This document shows, one piece after another, positions 9,523 through 18,585 of a stretch of 64,000 bases of DNA. The translations under genes were made by a program, and so were the position numbers. Source of the DNA: JAHBNG01 sp039028975 (lineage in GTDB: Bacteria > Chloroflexota > Anaerolineae > Caldilineales > Caldilineaceae); the NCBI GenBank assembly GCA_039028975.1, contig JBCCHB010000017.1:1-64000 (forward strand), given 5' to 3'. Numbering within the stretch: the stretch's first letter is position 1; every line of letters starts with the position of its first letter. The notes under the pieces were generated by a model, which ran no database searches, was not told the DNA's origin, and was given only the letters and a program-made list of their open reading frames with translations.

Positions 9523-11073
9523 TTAGCTGTTTACGCATCGTTCCAAAATTGGTTTCATTCGCTGCACACTTTGGATAATCGCTAGTTTTGGGACCGCGGC
9601 ATATCCTAAAACTAGACCTGAACGCACTAACGGCTCGTGGGCAAATGAAGAGAGGGCTGCTGCATCAATCCCAGACTGGGCCAGCTCCTGAGATACAACC
9701 TGATCATCTGCGCCCTCAGGTAACCAGCCAACTAGGTGCAATCCAGTGTCATTGGGTTCCACGGTTAGAAGCCCTGGTAGATAGGTCTGTACGGCCTCAA
9801 TAAAGACAGATTGCCGATCTTGATAGAGCGAGATCATCCGGCGGATATGACGAGCCAGATGCCCTTCATCGATAAAATGGGCCAACACAACTTGTTCTAG
9901 GATGGATGAGCCTCGGTCCACGTGGGCGCGCATGGTGTGAATCGGTTCAACCAGATCTGGCGGCACAACCATATAGCCGATGCGAAGGGCAGGGAAGAGT
10001 ACTTTGCTTAGAGTACCTACATAGATGACGTGGCCAGATTGGTCCAGCCCCTGTAGTGCCGCGAGAGGGGGACCACTATGACGGTAGACGCTATCATAAT
10101 CATCTTCAATAATCCACGCATTCTCCTGTCTGGCCCAATGAAGGAGTTGCAGACGCCTTGAGAGACTCATGGTTACTCCCAGAGGATATTGGTGAGAGGG
10201 CGAAATAAAGGCTAGGCGGGCATGGGGTGCCTTCTCAATTCCTTCTTCCGGGTTGAGCCCTTCACTATCCACAGAAACGGGAATTATTTCAGCCTTAACG
10301 GCAGCCAAGGCCGCGCGAATGCCGTTGAAGCAGGGATTTTCAACCCAAGCTTGATCGCCGGGGTTGACGAGCAGATCAACACTCAAGGATAGGGCCTGTT
10401 GCGCACCATTGGTAATGATGACCTGCTCTGGCGTGCAGTGGACCCCGCGGGACGTCTGCAAGAAAGTTGCCAGTACTTCTCGTAGAAAATCATAACCGCA
10501 AGACGATTGATAACTTAATTCTTCACTCGATAGGTTTTTCCAGCTAGAGATGAGCAACTTCTCCCAAACTTTGGTCGGAAACTCGTTCATCTCACCTATG
10601 GTGGTCGAAAAGGCACCAGACTTGCTCATCTCCCATCGATACGGAATAGGCATGACGGCCTCGCCGCGTTGGGAAAGTATGGGCTTCGCCTCCAGCGTTC
10701 CGTCATGGCTAGACTCTAGCTCTGTATGAGCCTTAGTGCCCATTACAGTCAACATCTCTTCAGGAAGGTCGCGGGCGACACAAGTTCCCATTCCAATCTG
10801 CCCTTCCAAATACCCTTCAGCCATTAGCTGGTCATAGGCCCGGACAACTGTATTGCGAGAAAGGGAAAGTTCTTGGGCCATTCCACGGGTGGAAGGGAGC
10901 CGAGAACCAGGTTTAAGACGCCCTGCTAAGATTTCGTGACGGATGCTGTTATAGAGCTGGCGGTAGAGGGGATCTTCGCTCTCTGAGTCAAAATGTATAA
11001 AGCCCAAACTTACAAACGATGCAACTTTTGTCATAACATTATAGATGGCCAGAAAAAAGCTTGTCCCCATCAA
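9523..11073 (-). CDS. MocR/PdxR-type GntR regulator with aminotransferase domain (TauR-like)
   Basis: 516 residues. Winged helix of the GntR class at about 35-105 (DPLYRQLYNSIRHEI, GSRLPSTRGMAQELSLSRNTV), linker, then a fold-type I aminotransferase-like domain with the family motif IIEDDYDSVYRHSG (321-334) and the PLP lysine K357 in YVGTLSKVLFPALRIGY. MocR proteins use PLP as a sensing cofactor. TauR, a member, activates taurine genes in alphaproteobacteria. Its divergent position facing the tau/xsc island suggests the same job here (inference). The start is uncertain: Met14 at 11034 is an alternative, and neither start has a strong ribosome site. The start region lies next to the 785-bp control region shared with tauB. 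Confidence 0.88.
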   Translation of the reverse strand: MMGTSFFLAIYNVMTKVASFVSLGFIHFDSESEDPLYRQLYNSIRHEILAGRLKPGSRLPSTRGMAQELSLSRNTVVRAYDQLMAEGYLEGQIGMGTCVARDLPEEMLTVMGTKAHTELESSHDGTLEAKPILSQRGEAVMPIPYRWEMSKSGAFSTTIGEMNEFPTKVWEKLLISSWKNLSSEELSYQSSCGYDFLREVLATFLQTSRGVHCTPEQVIITNGAQQALSLSVDLLVNPGDQAWVENPCFNGIRAALAAVKAEIIPVSVDSEGLNPEEGIEKAPHARLAFISPSHQYPLGVTMSLSRRLQLLHWARQENAWIIEDDYDSVYRHSGPPLAALQGLDQSGHVIYVGTLSKVLFPALRIGYMVVPPDLVEPIHTMRAHVDRGSSILEQVVLAHFIDEGHLARHIRRMISLYQDRQSVFIEAVQTYLPGLLTVEPNDTGLHLVGWLPEGADDQVVSQELAQSGIDAAALSSFAHEPLVRSGLVLGYAAVPKLAIIQSVQRMKPILERCVNS

Positions 11074-11297
11074 GATGGGAGCTTGTACTCGTGAAGACGA
11101 GGGATGTTCTTTCCTCTCGGAATCCCTCTAAACGGATTGGTCAAGAGCCTGGAAAAGCCTTTTTTCGCGAGTTATACAATGGTCCCCCAGAATTGGGACG
11201 AAATGGTACTTGACGGAAGTCCATTAAGCAGTTAAAATCACCGATACCCCGCCTGTATTCTTCGATTGGTCAGGCAGGCTAAAGCCGTCCAAGTGGC

Positions 11298-11382
11298 AAT
11301 ACTTCGGTCGTTTGGAAAACCGTCATTTTCCATAGCTCGACAAAAGAGACCCGCCTACAGTCTTCAAGTTGAGCTGAGTGTA
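11298..11382 (+). repeat. 85-bp hairpin element, degenerate copy A
   Basis: Begins AATACTTCGGTCG and ends TTGAGCTGAGTGTA. These match the consensus ends TATACTGCGGTCG and GGAGCTGAGTATA with a few changes, and the length is exactly 85 bp. The central AGCTCGACAAAAGAG aligns with the conserved CTCTAC..GAG core. It is decayed, and the stem is weaker than in the other copies. Confidence 0.65.
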
Positions 11383-11499
11383 AATAAGCCAACCTGTACG
11401 ACACAATCAATATCACACAACTGTACGCCGTATGCCCTGTAAGTTGTCGTGAGCTGTCCAGAAAGCGTTGAACCTTTTGCGAAAGTAGACTCTGCGTCT

Positions 11500-11584
11500 T
11501 ATACTGCCGTCGATTTCAAATTGGATGTTTTCCAAGGCTCTACCCGAATGGCCAAATATCTGTTTTGAAACGGAGCCGAGTATA
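11500..11584 (+). repeat. 85-bp hairpin element, copy B
   Basis: TATACTGCCGTCG at the left and GGAGCCGAGTATA at the right, exactly 85 bp. The inner arms TTTCAAA and TTTGAAA pair, and the centre GGCTCTACCCGAATGGCC matches the other copies. It lies upstream of tauB in the direction of tauB transcription. Confidence 0.85.
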
Positions 11585-11858
11585 TCAAGATGAGGAGCAT
11601 ATACTGGCTGAAAGAATAAATCCGATCCCAGAAAAAGGTTCTACACTAGGGTTTCGAATGTCATTCGCCAATGTGGCAAACTAAGATAGTTGAGCAAACT
11701 ATCACGACTGTATGTATAGTTATATTTACAGTATACTATAATCAATCTTTATACACCTTTTCTCAGAGAGATAATGAAACATCTATAGGACCTCTCACTA
11801 TCATTGATTCTTACTACTATTAACCGTCAATCTCCCTTACAACTCACAGATATAACCT

Positions 11859-12665
11859 ATGAATGAATTAGCTGTCGATAAAGTCGGTATGATCTACAAA
11901 TTGCCGGACGGTGGTTCGGTAGAAGCCCTGCGTGATGTATCGTTTACATTGAACGAAGGGCGTATCTTAACGCTCCTTGGACCATCTGGCTGTGGCAAGA
12001 CGACCTTACTCAATATTGTGGCTGGTTTTCTGGCTCCGACAAGCGGGCAGGTTGAACTAGGCGGTAAACCCATCGTCGGGCCAGGGCAAGACAGGGGAAT
12101 GGTCTTCCAACAAGGTGCTCTCTTTGAATGGCTTTCCGTCGCTGAGAATGTGGGCTTTGGGCCGAAGATGAATGGACGCTCCCAATCGGAAACGAATAAG
12201 GTCGTGGATGATCTGCTGGGTACCGTTGGTCTGTCTGGTTTTGGAGACAAGGCCGTCTACGAGCTTTCGGGTGGGATGCAGCAGCGTGTGGCTCTGGCTC
12301 GTAGTTTGGCCAACGATCCTGAGCTTATTCTGATGGATGAGCCGCTTGGGGCATTGGATGCATTGACCCGAGAAAAGATGCAGGGGCTTATTCTCAAATT
12401 ATGGAATGAGACGGGAAAGACAATTATTTTGGTTACCCATAGCGTAGAAGAAGCGCTCTTTTTGGGGGACAAACTATTTGTCATGGCCCCCCGGCCAGGG
12501 CGAATTGAACGGGAGTATGAATTACCCTTTGCTAAGCTGGGGTTGACCCACAATGCTCGTGAGCTAAAAACCTCGGCCGAATTTATCGAACGCCGCGAGG
12601 AGATTCTAACGTTGATTTGGGAGATGGAAGAACAAATCATGGGACACCAAGGGGAGGTATTGTAA
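11859..12665 (+). CDS. tauB: ABC transporter ATPase, TauB/SsuB-like (nitrate/sulfonate/taurine type)
   Basis: 268 residues with Walker A GPSGCGKTT, the signature LSGGMQQRVALARSL, Walker B LILMDEPLGALD and the H-loop VTHSVEEALFLGD. The spacing and the MAPRPGRIERE tail are typical of the NitT/TauT subfamily. It energises import of taurine or another sulfonate with the permease encoded one base further on. Only 1 bp separates its stop from the permease start, so the pair is one operon. No periplasmic or lipoprotein binding protein of this family is seen nearby. Substrate assignment rests on the xsc and tpa neighbours. Confidence 0.87.
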   Translation: MNELAVDKVGMIYKLPDGGSVEALRDVSFTLNEGRILTLLGPSGCGKTTLLNIVAGFLAPTSGQVELGGKPIVGPGQDRGMVFQQGALFEWLSVAENVGFGPKMNGRSQSETNKVVDDLLGTVGLSGFGDKAVYELSGGMQQRVALARSLANDPELILMDEPLGALDALTREKMQGLILKLWNETGKTIILVTHSVEEALFLGDKLFVMAPRPGRIEREYELPFAKLGLTHNARELKTSAEFIERREEILTLIWEMEEQIMGHQGEVL

Positions 12666-12666
12666 C

Positions 12667-13542
12667 ATGTCTGAAAATGTAGCACCATCATCCGGATCTT
12701 CTCTGCTTGCTAGTCTGGGGCTGGCCCGCTTTGGCGATGTAGAACGCAAGACCGTCACCTTCGGCGATGCATCGGCCGTTACGGGCGGTCGATTTTGGTC
12801 GATTCTGGCAGTAGTCATTTTGGCCGTTCTTTGGGTCTGTTCTAGCGTCTATGAATGGACCGATCCGAGATTCTTGCCTGGCCCGGCGTCGGTTTGGGAA
12901 AAATTTATTCAGGTTGCGGGCGAAGGCTATCGCAATGTTACGTTGCTAGAGCATCTGGGAGCTAGTCTATTTCGTATCATTGCTGGCTTTGCTTTTGGTT
13001 GCCTCGTCGGCATTCCCTTGGGCTTGGGTATGGGGCTGTCCAACGCTTTTCGTGGCCTATTCGATCCGATTGTCGAATTTTTCCGGCCCATTCCCCCACT
13101 GGCCTTTATCCCGTTGGTGATTCTTTGGTTTGGCATTGGTGAAGAATCCAAAGTGCTACTACTCTTCCTGGCTGCCCTTTGGATTATGGCCATTGCCGCC
13201 CGGTCTGGTGTTTTGAGCGTAAAGCTCTCAAAGGTTCATGCCGCTTATTCTTTAGGAGCCTCCAAAGTGCAGGTTCTCCGTCACGTAATTCTACCTAATG
13301 CCCTCCCCGAAATCTTTACAGGGATGCGGGTCTCATTAGGCGTCTGTTGGGGAACATTGGTCGCCGCAGAACTGTTAGGTGCCCAAGAGGGCATTGGCCA
13401 AATGATATGGGTGGCTCAGAAATTCTTCATTACCGAAATTGTGATCATCGGTATCATCTTGATTGGTATCATTGGCTTTGGCATGGATATTCTGATGCGG
13501 ATGTTAGAAGCTCGGCTGATTCCATGGCGTGGTAAGGGATAG
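12667..13542 (+). CDS. tauC: ABC transporter permease, TauC/SsuC-like
   Basis: 291 residues. An N-terminal cytoplasmic stretch is followed by about six membrane segments (for example FWSILAVVILAVLWVCSSVY). The BPD_transp_1 coupling motif is visible in AAYSLGASKVQVLRHVILPNALPEIFTG, where the EAA-loop glycine is kept. It is the membrane channel partner of the preceding ATPase. The ribosome site GGGGAGG ends inside the tauB coding end. It is followed by 138 bp before the xsc leader; no terminator is obvious between them, so read-through into xsc is possible. Confidence 0.87.
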   Translation: MSENVAPSSGSSLLASLGLARFGDVERKTVTFGDASAVTGGRFWSILAVVILAVLWVCSSVYEWTDPRFLPGPASVWEKFIQVAGEGYRNVTLLEHLGASLFRIIAGFAFGCLVGIPLGLGMGLSNAFRGLFDPIVEFFRPIPPLAFIPLVILWFGIGEESKVLLLFLAALWIMAIAARSGVLSVKLSKVHAAYSLGASKVQVLRHVILPNALPEIFTGMRVSLGVCWGTLVAAELLGAQEGIGQMIWVAQKFFITEIVIIGIILIGIIGFGMDILMRMLEARLIPWRGKG

Positions 13543-13558
13543 GTTTTTAAATAAATCT

Positions 13559-13583
13559 GGCTCATATGGGGTTCCAAGGATCT
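13559..13583 (+). repeat. Short interspersed repeat, copy 1 of 2
   Basis: GGCTCATATGGGGTTCCA followed by AGGATCT recurs, slightly altered, at 38134-38159 (AGCTCAATATGGGACTCCA then AGGATCT). Both copies lie in gene-free DNA. Function unknown. Confidence 0.55.
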
Positions 13584-13696
13584 GGCCATTTTTTGACATG
13601 ATCTTACTCAGTAAAATTGATCTAGCTGGTATGTAGATCCCAGGAATGCCACATGAGCGATAAATTTTTTCATTAACAAGGTGAAAACTAAATTTC

Positions 13697-13703
13697 AAGG
13701 AGA
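13697..13703 (+). promoter_or_regulatory. Ribosome binding site deciding the xsc start
   Basis: AAGGAGA lies 10 nt before the ATG at 13714. The frame also opens at a GTG at 13681, but that would place this site inside the gene, and the family N-terminus begins at the later Met. Confidence 0.75.
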
Positions 13704-13713
13704 CAAAATCAAT

Positions 13714-15447
13714 ATGGCAAAAGTACGAATGACACCCAGCGAAGCGCTAGTCGAGACACTGGTTGCTGAAGGGATCACCACGACCTATGGTATCGTTGGT
13801 TCAGCGTTTATGGATGCACTAGATATCTTTCCGCAAGCAGGAATCCGCTTTGTATCCGTTGCCCATGAACAGGCCGCGGCCCATGCAGCCGACGGCATGG
13901 CCCGGGTAACGGGTCGACCCCAAACTTGTATTGCACAGAATGGACCTGGGATAGCCAACTTTGTGTCGGGCATCACCGCTGCCTATTGGGCGCATTCGCC
14001 CGTCGTGGCTATCACGCCCGAGACTGGTTCTGGCGGCATTGGTTTAGGTGGCTTTCAAGAGCTGGATCAGATGCCCATGTTCGAGAAGCAGACCGTCTTC
14101 CAAGTGCGAGTGAACCGACCGGATCGGCTGGCGGATCTGGCGCGTCAATGCTTCTACATGGCCAAGGCAGAGAACGGCCCCACTCAGTTGAATATCCCCC
14201 GTGATTACTTCTACGGCGAGGCCGACTACGAAGTCTATCCAAGCCTGGACATCAAGCGCGGACCTGGCCCTAAAGAGGCATTGGAAGAGACGGCTCGCCT
14301 ACTGGCAGGCGCTGAAAATCCAGTTATTCTGGCTGGCGGTGGTGTTTCTCAGGGTGACGCTTTGGACGAACTGATGGAACTGGCGGAATACATGACGATC
14401 CCGGTCGTCAACACCTACCTTCACAATGACACCTTCCCCAACGAGCATCCGTTGGCTGTTGGTCCGATTGGTTATTGTGGTTCAAAAGCGGCTATGCGTA
14501 CCATCAAAAAGGCTGATGTTGTGTTGGCTCTTGGCACCCGTCTTGGCCCCTTCGGGACCCTTCCTCAGTATGACATGGATTACTGGCCAGAGGATGCGAA
14601 GCTAATCCAAGTGGATATGAACCACAAAGTCCTTGGGCTAACCAAAAAGGTCGATGTGGCCAGCCTAGCTGACGCCAAAGAGTTCACCCGTGAACTAAAC
14701 ATCATGATCCAATCTCAGAATCCAAACATGGAGCCAAATCGTGATCGGATGGAAGAGATCGATCAAGAGAAGCAGATCTGGGCCGAGGAGAAAGAGGTCT
14801 GGTCTACTTCGGAAAAGGAACTGATGCACCCACGTCGATTCCTGCGTGAGCTTTCTGCCGCTGTTCCGAAAGAGGCCATTGTTACCACTGACATCGGCAA
14901 CACCTGTTCCATGTCCAACGACTATTTCCACTTCTCTGGCGTGCGCAAGCACCTAGCTGCCCTGAGTTGGGGAAACTGCGGCTTTGCCTACGGAGCGGCC
15001 TTAGGGGCTAAGATGGGACGCCCTGATCTCCCCGTTTTTGCCTTCCAAGGGGATGGGGCCTATGGTATCTCTGGCCTATCAGAGGTCATGACTGCCGTCC
15101 GCGAAAATATTCCCGTTATTGCCGTTGTGGCCAACAATCATGAGTGGGGCGCGGAAAAGAAGAATCAGATCGACTTCTATGGTGACCGCTACTTGGGAAC
15201 TAACCTGCGTGAGAACCCAAATTACGCTGAACTGGCTAAGGTTATGGGTGCCGTAGGTATTCGAGTCACTGACTATCGAGACGTACAGGATGCAGTTAGA
15301 GAAGCCATTGAATGCAAGCGACCTGTTGTTATCGATGGTGTTATTGAAGGTGGCGCTGACGTATTGGCTGAACCATTCCGCCGAGATGCGCTTAAGTTGC
15401 CTCATCGATTCTTAGACAAGTATGAGGAGACAAACATCTCCGCCTAG
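13714..15447 (+). CDS. xsc: Sulfoacetaldehyde acetyltransferase (Xsc)
   Basis: 577 residues, normal length. Thiamine-diphosphate enzyme that converts sulfoacetaldehyde plus phosphate to sulfite and acetyl phosphate, the desulfonation step of taurine and sulfoacetate breakdown. Seen: N-terminal PYR domain with the catalytic glutamate in SVAHEQAAAHAADGMARVTG; central domain with PVILAGGGVSQGDALDELM; C-terminal PP domain with the ThDP/Mg motif FQGDGAYGISG leading to VVANNHEWGAEKKNQIDF, the Xsc-type variant of the GDG..NN signature. The acetolactate-synthase relatives differ at this C-terminal motif. It lies downstream of the transporter genes and upstream of tpa, and a strong hairpin follows its stop. 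Sulfite must be exported or oxidised by genes not in this window. Confidence 0.95.
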   Translation: MAKVRMTPSEALVETLVAEGITTTYGIVGSAFMDALDIFPQAGIRFVSVAHEQAAAHAADGMARVTGRPQTCIAQNGPGIANFVSGITAAYWAHSPVVAITPETGSGGIGLGGFQELDQMPMFEKQTVFQVRVNRPDRLADLARQCFYMAKAENGPTQLNIPRDYFYGEADYEVYPSLDIKRGPGPKEALEETARLLAGAENPVILAGGGVSQGDALDELMELAEYMTIPVVNTYLHNDTFPNEHPLAVGPIGYCGSKAAMRTIKKADVVLALGTRLGPFGTLPQYDMDYWPEDAKLIQVDMNHKVLGLTKKVDVASLADAKEFTRELNIMIQSQNPNMEPNRDRMEEIDQEKQIWAEEKEVWSTSEKELMHPRRFLRELSAAVPKEAIVTTDIGNTCSMSNDYFHFSGVRKHLAALSWGNCGFAYGAALGAKMGRPDLPVFAFQGDGAYGISGLSEVMTAVRENIPVIAVVANNHEWGAEKKNQIDFYGDRYLGTNLRENPNYAELAKVMGAVGIRVTDYRDVQDAVREAIECKRPVVIDGVIEGGADVLAEPFRRDALKLPHRFLDKYEETNISA

Positions 15448-15471
15448 GAACAAAATTTTCGTCAAGTAATA

Positions 15472-15527
15472 AAATAACCTACCCATTGGATAGCTGTCGC
15501 CAAGAGAGCCATTCGGGTAGGTTATTT
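15472..15527 (+). terminator. Hairpin downstream of xsc
   Basis: AAATAACCTACCC (15472-15484) pairs perfectly with GGGTAGGTTATTT (15515-15527), a 13-bp stem around a 30-nt loop, 25 bp after the xsc stop. The AT-rich base and ATTT tail make it a plausible terminator for either strand; the large loop is unusual. Confidence 0.65.
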
Positions 15528-15671
15528 GATCACACTCGTAACTTTTCAGCCCGATTGGCACGTTACTCGAACATCAACAACTGCTTGGCCGTGCCGGGCT
15601 AAGCGGTCGTTATGAGTTGGCTTCAGGGTTGGGAAGCTATGAGCAAATCACCTTTATTGTAGGAGACTGAT

Positions 15672-17102
15672 ATGCAAGCTGTCAATATTTCTCATGTGGA
15701 CGTTTCTCATGCCGGGGTGGCTTCTTTGGGCACTTCCCTGCCAGATATTTCGCAATTAGGCGTTGAATCGCTTTGGCACCCGATGACTCAACATAAACCA
15801 CTGTGGAAGACGCCACCGCCTCATATTGTGAAGGGTGATGGCTGTACAATTACAACTGCTGATGGAAAGAGCTATCTCGACGCAGTGGCGGGCATCTGGT
15901 GCGTGAATGTGGGCTATGGCCGCCAGGAGCTGGCTGAGGTGGCCTATAAGCAGATGATGGATTTGGCTTATTTGTCACCGACAATGAGCCATGAACCTGG
16001 CATTAAGTTGGCTCACAAGTTGCTCAATCTGCTCGATATGGAAGGGCGGGTTTACTTCTCTAGCAGTGGTTCAGAGGCAAATGAAGCGGCCTTCAAAATG
16101 GTCTGGCAATACCATGCCCAATCGGGTAAATCATGCGCCTTCCCGCGTCATAAGATCATTGCTCGCCATCGCGCATATCATGGCAACACGCTTGGTGGAA
16201 TGAGTGCGACAGGGCAGGCTGAACGAAAAATGGGATATGGGCCGATTGTTCCCGGTTTTATTCACATTCCACCTCCCTATCCATATCGTCGCAACGAGCA
16301 TTTCACCCCAGCTGAACATGGTCTAGAGATGGCCCGTACTCTAGAAGAGACGATCATTCATGAGGGGGCGGAATCGATAGCGGCATTTATCATGGAGCCG
16401 ATGATCTCTGGTGGAGGGGTCCTGATTCCGCCTGATGAGTACCTGCCGGCTGTACGAAATATCTGCTCCAAATACGGCGTATTACTGATCTTTGATGAGG
16501 TTGTCTCTGGTTTTGGCCGAACTGGTGAGATGTTTGGCCATCAACACTGGCAGGGCGTTCAGGCAGATATTGTGACCTTTGCCAAGGGAATTGCTAGTGG
16601 TTATATGCCATTAGCAGCTACAGCCGTCCGCCAAGAGATCTTTGACGCCTTTCAGGGCGAGGCAGGCGACTTGAGCCACTTTCGCCATATTAATACGTAT
16701 GGCGGGCATCCTGTGGCCACAGCCGTTGGGGCCAAAAACATTCAGATCATTGAAGAGGAGAGGCTGGTCGAAAACTCGCGTACGTTAGGGGCTTACTTTA
16801 AAAGCCAGTTGGCAGAAGTCTTTGGTGAGCATCCATACGTTGGTGAAATTCGCGGCAAAGGGTTGCTGATTGGAATTGAAATGGTGGCCGACCAGAAGAC
16901 CAAAGAGCCATTGGAGACGGAAAAGGTGGCAACGGTCATCGCCAAAACCAAAGAAGAGGGTGTCCTTATTGGGCGTAATGGCAATACAGTCCCCGGACTG
17001 GCTAACGTTTTGGTTATGTCTCCACCGCTGATTGCCCAACAGAAGGATATAGATCGAGTTGTGGATGCGCTTGGCGTTGGCTTACAGAGCATTTTGTTCT
17101 GA
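15672..17102 (+). CDS. tpa: Taurine:pyruvate aminotransferase (Tpa)
   Basis: 476 residues, class III aminotransferase. Transfers the taurine amino group to pyruvate, giving sulfoacetaldehyde and alanine. Seen: WHPMTQH near the N-terminus; SSSGSEANEAAFKM phosphate-binding segment (130-143); YHGNTLGGMSATGQ; Asp275 in LIFDEVVSGFGRTG; PLP lysine K305 in VTFAKGIASGYMPL; HINTYGGHPVATAVG near the active site. A ribosome site TAGGAGA precedes the ATG by 6 nt. Other class III enzymes (omega-amino acid:pyruvate) look alike; xsc before it and alanine dehydrogenase after it make the taurine assignment strong. The first about 30 residues are low in recognisable family sequence. Confidence 0.92.
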   Translation: MQAVNISHVDVSHAGVASLGTSLPDISQLGVESLWHPMTQHKPLWKTPPPHIVKGDGCTITTADGKSYLDAVAGIWCVNVGYGRQELAEVAYKQMMDLAYLSPTMSHEPGIKLAHKLLNLLDMEGRVYFSSSGSEANEAAFKMVWQYHAQSGKSCAFPRHKIIARHRAYHGNTLGGMSATGQAERKMGYGPIVPGFIHIPPPYPYRRNEHFTPAEHGLEMARTLEETIIHEGAESIAAFIMEPMISGGGVLIPPDEYLPAVRNICSKYGVLLIFDEVVSGFGRTGEMFGHQHWQGVQADIVTFAKGIASGYMPLAATAVRQEIFDAFQGEAGDLSHFRHINTYGGHPVATAVGAKNIQIIEEERLVENSRTLGAYFKSQLAEVFGEHPYVGEIRGKGLLIGIEMVADQKTKEPLETEKVATVIAKTKEEGVLIGRNGNTVPGLANVLVMSPPLIAQQKDIDRVVDALGVGLQSILF

Positions 17103-17209
17103 GCAATGTACTGCAACATACTTTCGAGTACGGTGCTAGTCTGTACTATATCAGCACAAGCGTGACCGATCGCTCGTTTTCAAGAGACGATGCGGCATGT
17201 GCGACACTC

Positions 17210-17228
17210 GTGCGGTTGCAAACCGCAC
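17210..17228. repeat. Small perfect palindrome
   Basis: GTGCGGTT, a 3-nt loop GCA, then AACCGCAC, 108 bp after the tpa stop. It could act as a weak terminator or be a mobile intergenic palindrome. No T run follows. Confidence 0.55.
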
Positions 17229-17283
17229 CTACAACTGAATCGTGCTAGTTAGTCAATACTTGGCTTATACTTGGGAAGCAAGA

Positions 17284-17372
17284 TCCAACAAAACCCGAAA
17301 CTTCGGCCCTGTCATCCCGAGTATCCGAGGGATCTTTCATTTGGCTTTATTAAATTCTCGTTCCTTAATTAA
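17284..17372. repeat. TGTCATCCCGAG-type interspersed repeat, copy 1
   Basis: The stretch AAACCCGAAACTTCGGCCC, TGTCATCCCGAGTATCCGAG, GGATCTT and TTAAATTCTCGTTCCTTA matches 43684-43760 in the same order with point differences. The TGTCATYCYGAG core is a common bacterial intergenic repeat. A third relative is at 27181-27219. Confidence 0.65.
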
Positions 17373-17405
17373 GTCACTGTTCAGTATGGAAACAGCGAGG
17401 CTATC

Positions 17406-18521
17406 ATGATAATAGGCATACCGAAAGAGATTAAGAATTTGGAAAACCGCGTCGGCATGACGCCTGCCGGTGTGGTAGAATTGGTTCGCCACGGACATAA
17501 GATCCGGGTTGAATCACAAGCGGGCATGGGTAGTGGTTTTAGTGATGAAAGTTATGTTGATGCGGGCGCGGACATCGTCGATTCGGCCGAAGAAGTGTGG
17601 GCATCAGAGATGGTCTGCAAGGTCAAGGAGCCGTTAGAAGCAGAGTATAACTATTTCCGTGACGATCTGGTCCTTTTTACCTATCTCCATCTGGCTGCAG
17701 AGCCTGGATTGACAGAGGCGCTCGTCACATCGGGCGTAACATCCATTGCATATGAGACGGTGCAACTGAACTCGGGTGCGCTTCCTCTGCTAACGCCCAT
17801 GAGTGAAGTGGCGGGCCGTATGGCTGTACAAATTGGTGTACGCTACTTGGAAAAGCCGAATGGTGGACAAGGTATTCTGTTAGGCGGCATTCCAGGGGTT
17901 GCCTCGGGCCAGGTAACGATTGTGGGTGGTGGTATTGTTGGTCTAAACGCGGCTAAGATGGCCGTTGGTTTGGGGGCCAAAGTCACTATTTTGGATATTA
18001 GCGCGGATCAGCTCCGTCATCTAGACGATGTTTTTCAAGGGCGGGTTGAACTGCTTATGTCCAATCAGCAGAATATGGAAGAGTCTGTGGCCACAGCCGA
18101 TCTGCTAGTGGGTGCTGTTTTGGTCGCAGGTAGCCGAGCACCCAAGCTTGTGAAGGAACATATGGTCAAACAGATGAAAAGCGGCTCAGTCATTGTGGAT
18201 GTAGCAATCGATCAGGGCGGCTGTGTAGAGACAGTGGATCGGGTTACCTCTCATTCTAACCCTACCTACGAGAAATATGGTGTGATTCACTATTCGGTGG
18301 GGAACATGCCTGGTGCGGTCCCACGGACCTCTACACTCGGTTTAACCAATGTAACGCTACCTTATACTGTAAAGCTGGCCAATGACGGATATAGGAATGC
18401 AGCCCAGGCGAATCAGGCTTTGGCTCGTGGTTTCAACACCATCGGTAACCACATTAGCCATAAGGGCGTGGCAAATTCGTTAGGGTATCCTTATACATCG
18501 ATTGACACATTGTTGAACTGA
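17406..18521 (+). CDS. ald: Alanine dehydrogenase
   Basis: 371 residues, normal length. NAD-dependent oxidative deamination of L-alanine to pyruvate and ammonium. Seen: N-terminal MIIGIPKEIKNLENRVGMTP with the substrate-binding Arg15, Lys75-region KVKEPLEAEY, His96-region TYLHLAAEP, the NAD Rossmann motif VTIVGGGIVGLNAAKMAVGLGAKV and VDVAIDQGGCVET. In this island it regenerates the pyruvate used by Tpa and releases the taurine nitrogen as ammonium, a pairing known from other taurine degraders. No strong Shine-Dalgarno lies before the ATG at 17406. A perfect hairpin follows the gene. Confidence 0.95.
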   Translation: MIIGIPKEIKNLENRVGMTPAGVVELVRHGHKIRVESQAGMGSGFSDESYVDAGADIVDSAEEVWASEMVCKVKEPLEAEYNYFRDDLVLFTYLHLAAEPGLTEALVTSGVTSIAYETVQLNSGALPLLTPMSEVAGRMAVQIGVRYLEKPNGGQGILLGGIPGVASGQVTIVGGGIVGLNAAKMAVGLGAKVTILDISADQLRHLDDVFQGRVELLMSNQQNMEESVATADLLVGAVLVAGSRAPKLVKEHMVKQMKSGSVIVDVAIDQGGCVETVDRVTSHSNPTYEKYGVIHYSVGNMPGAVPRTSTLGLTNVTLPYTVKLANDGYRNAAQANQALARGFNTIGNHISHKGVANSLGYPYTSIDTLLN

Positions 18522-18553
18522 GTGCTGAAATTTCCTTGGTTTAGTGCTGAAGA

Positions 18554-18585
18554 GAAGTCCGGCTTTAATTGAAAAGCCGGACTTC
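18554..18585 (+). terminator. Hairpin downstream of ald
   Basis: GAAGTCCGGCTTT pairs with AAAGCCGGACTTC around a 6-nt loop, a perfect 13-bp stem 32 bp after the ald stop, followed by a short T-containing stretch. Very likely a transcription terminator. Confidence 0.8.

Larger units (their letters stand above)
11074..11858. other. Divergent control region between MocR regulator and tauB
   Basis: 785 bp without a credible gene. It contains two copies of the 85-bp hairpin element (11298-11382 and 11500-11584) and an AT-rich stretch about 11715-11850 just before tauB that is the likely promoter zone. The tauB start has no clear Shine-Dalgarno sequence. Binding sites for the MocR regulator are expected here but I could not pick them out by eye. 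Confidence 0.5.
17103..17405. other. Gap between tpa and ald
   Basis: 303 bp without a gene. It holds a perfect short palindrome (17210-17228) and an interspersed repeat (about 17284-17372). ald may therefore have its own promoter, but no clear -35/-10 pair was identified. Confidence 0.5.
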
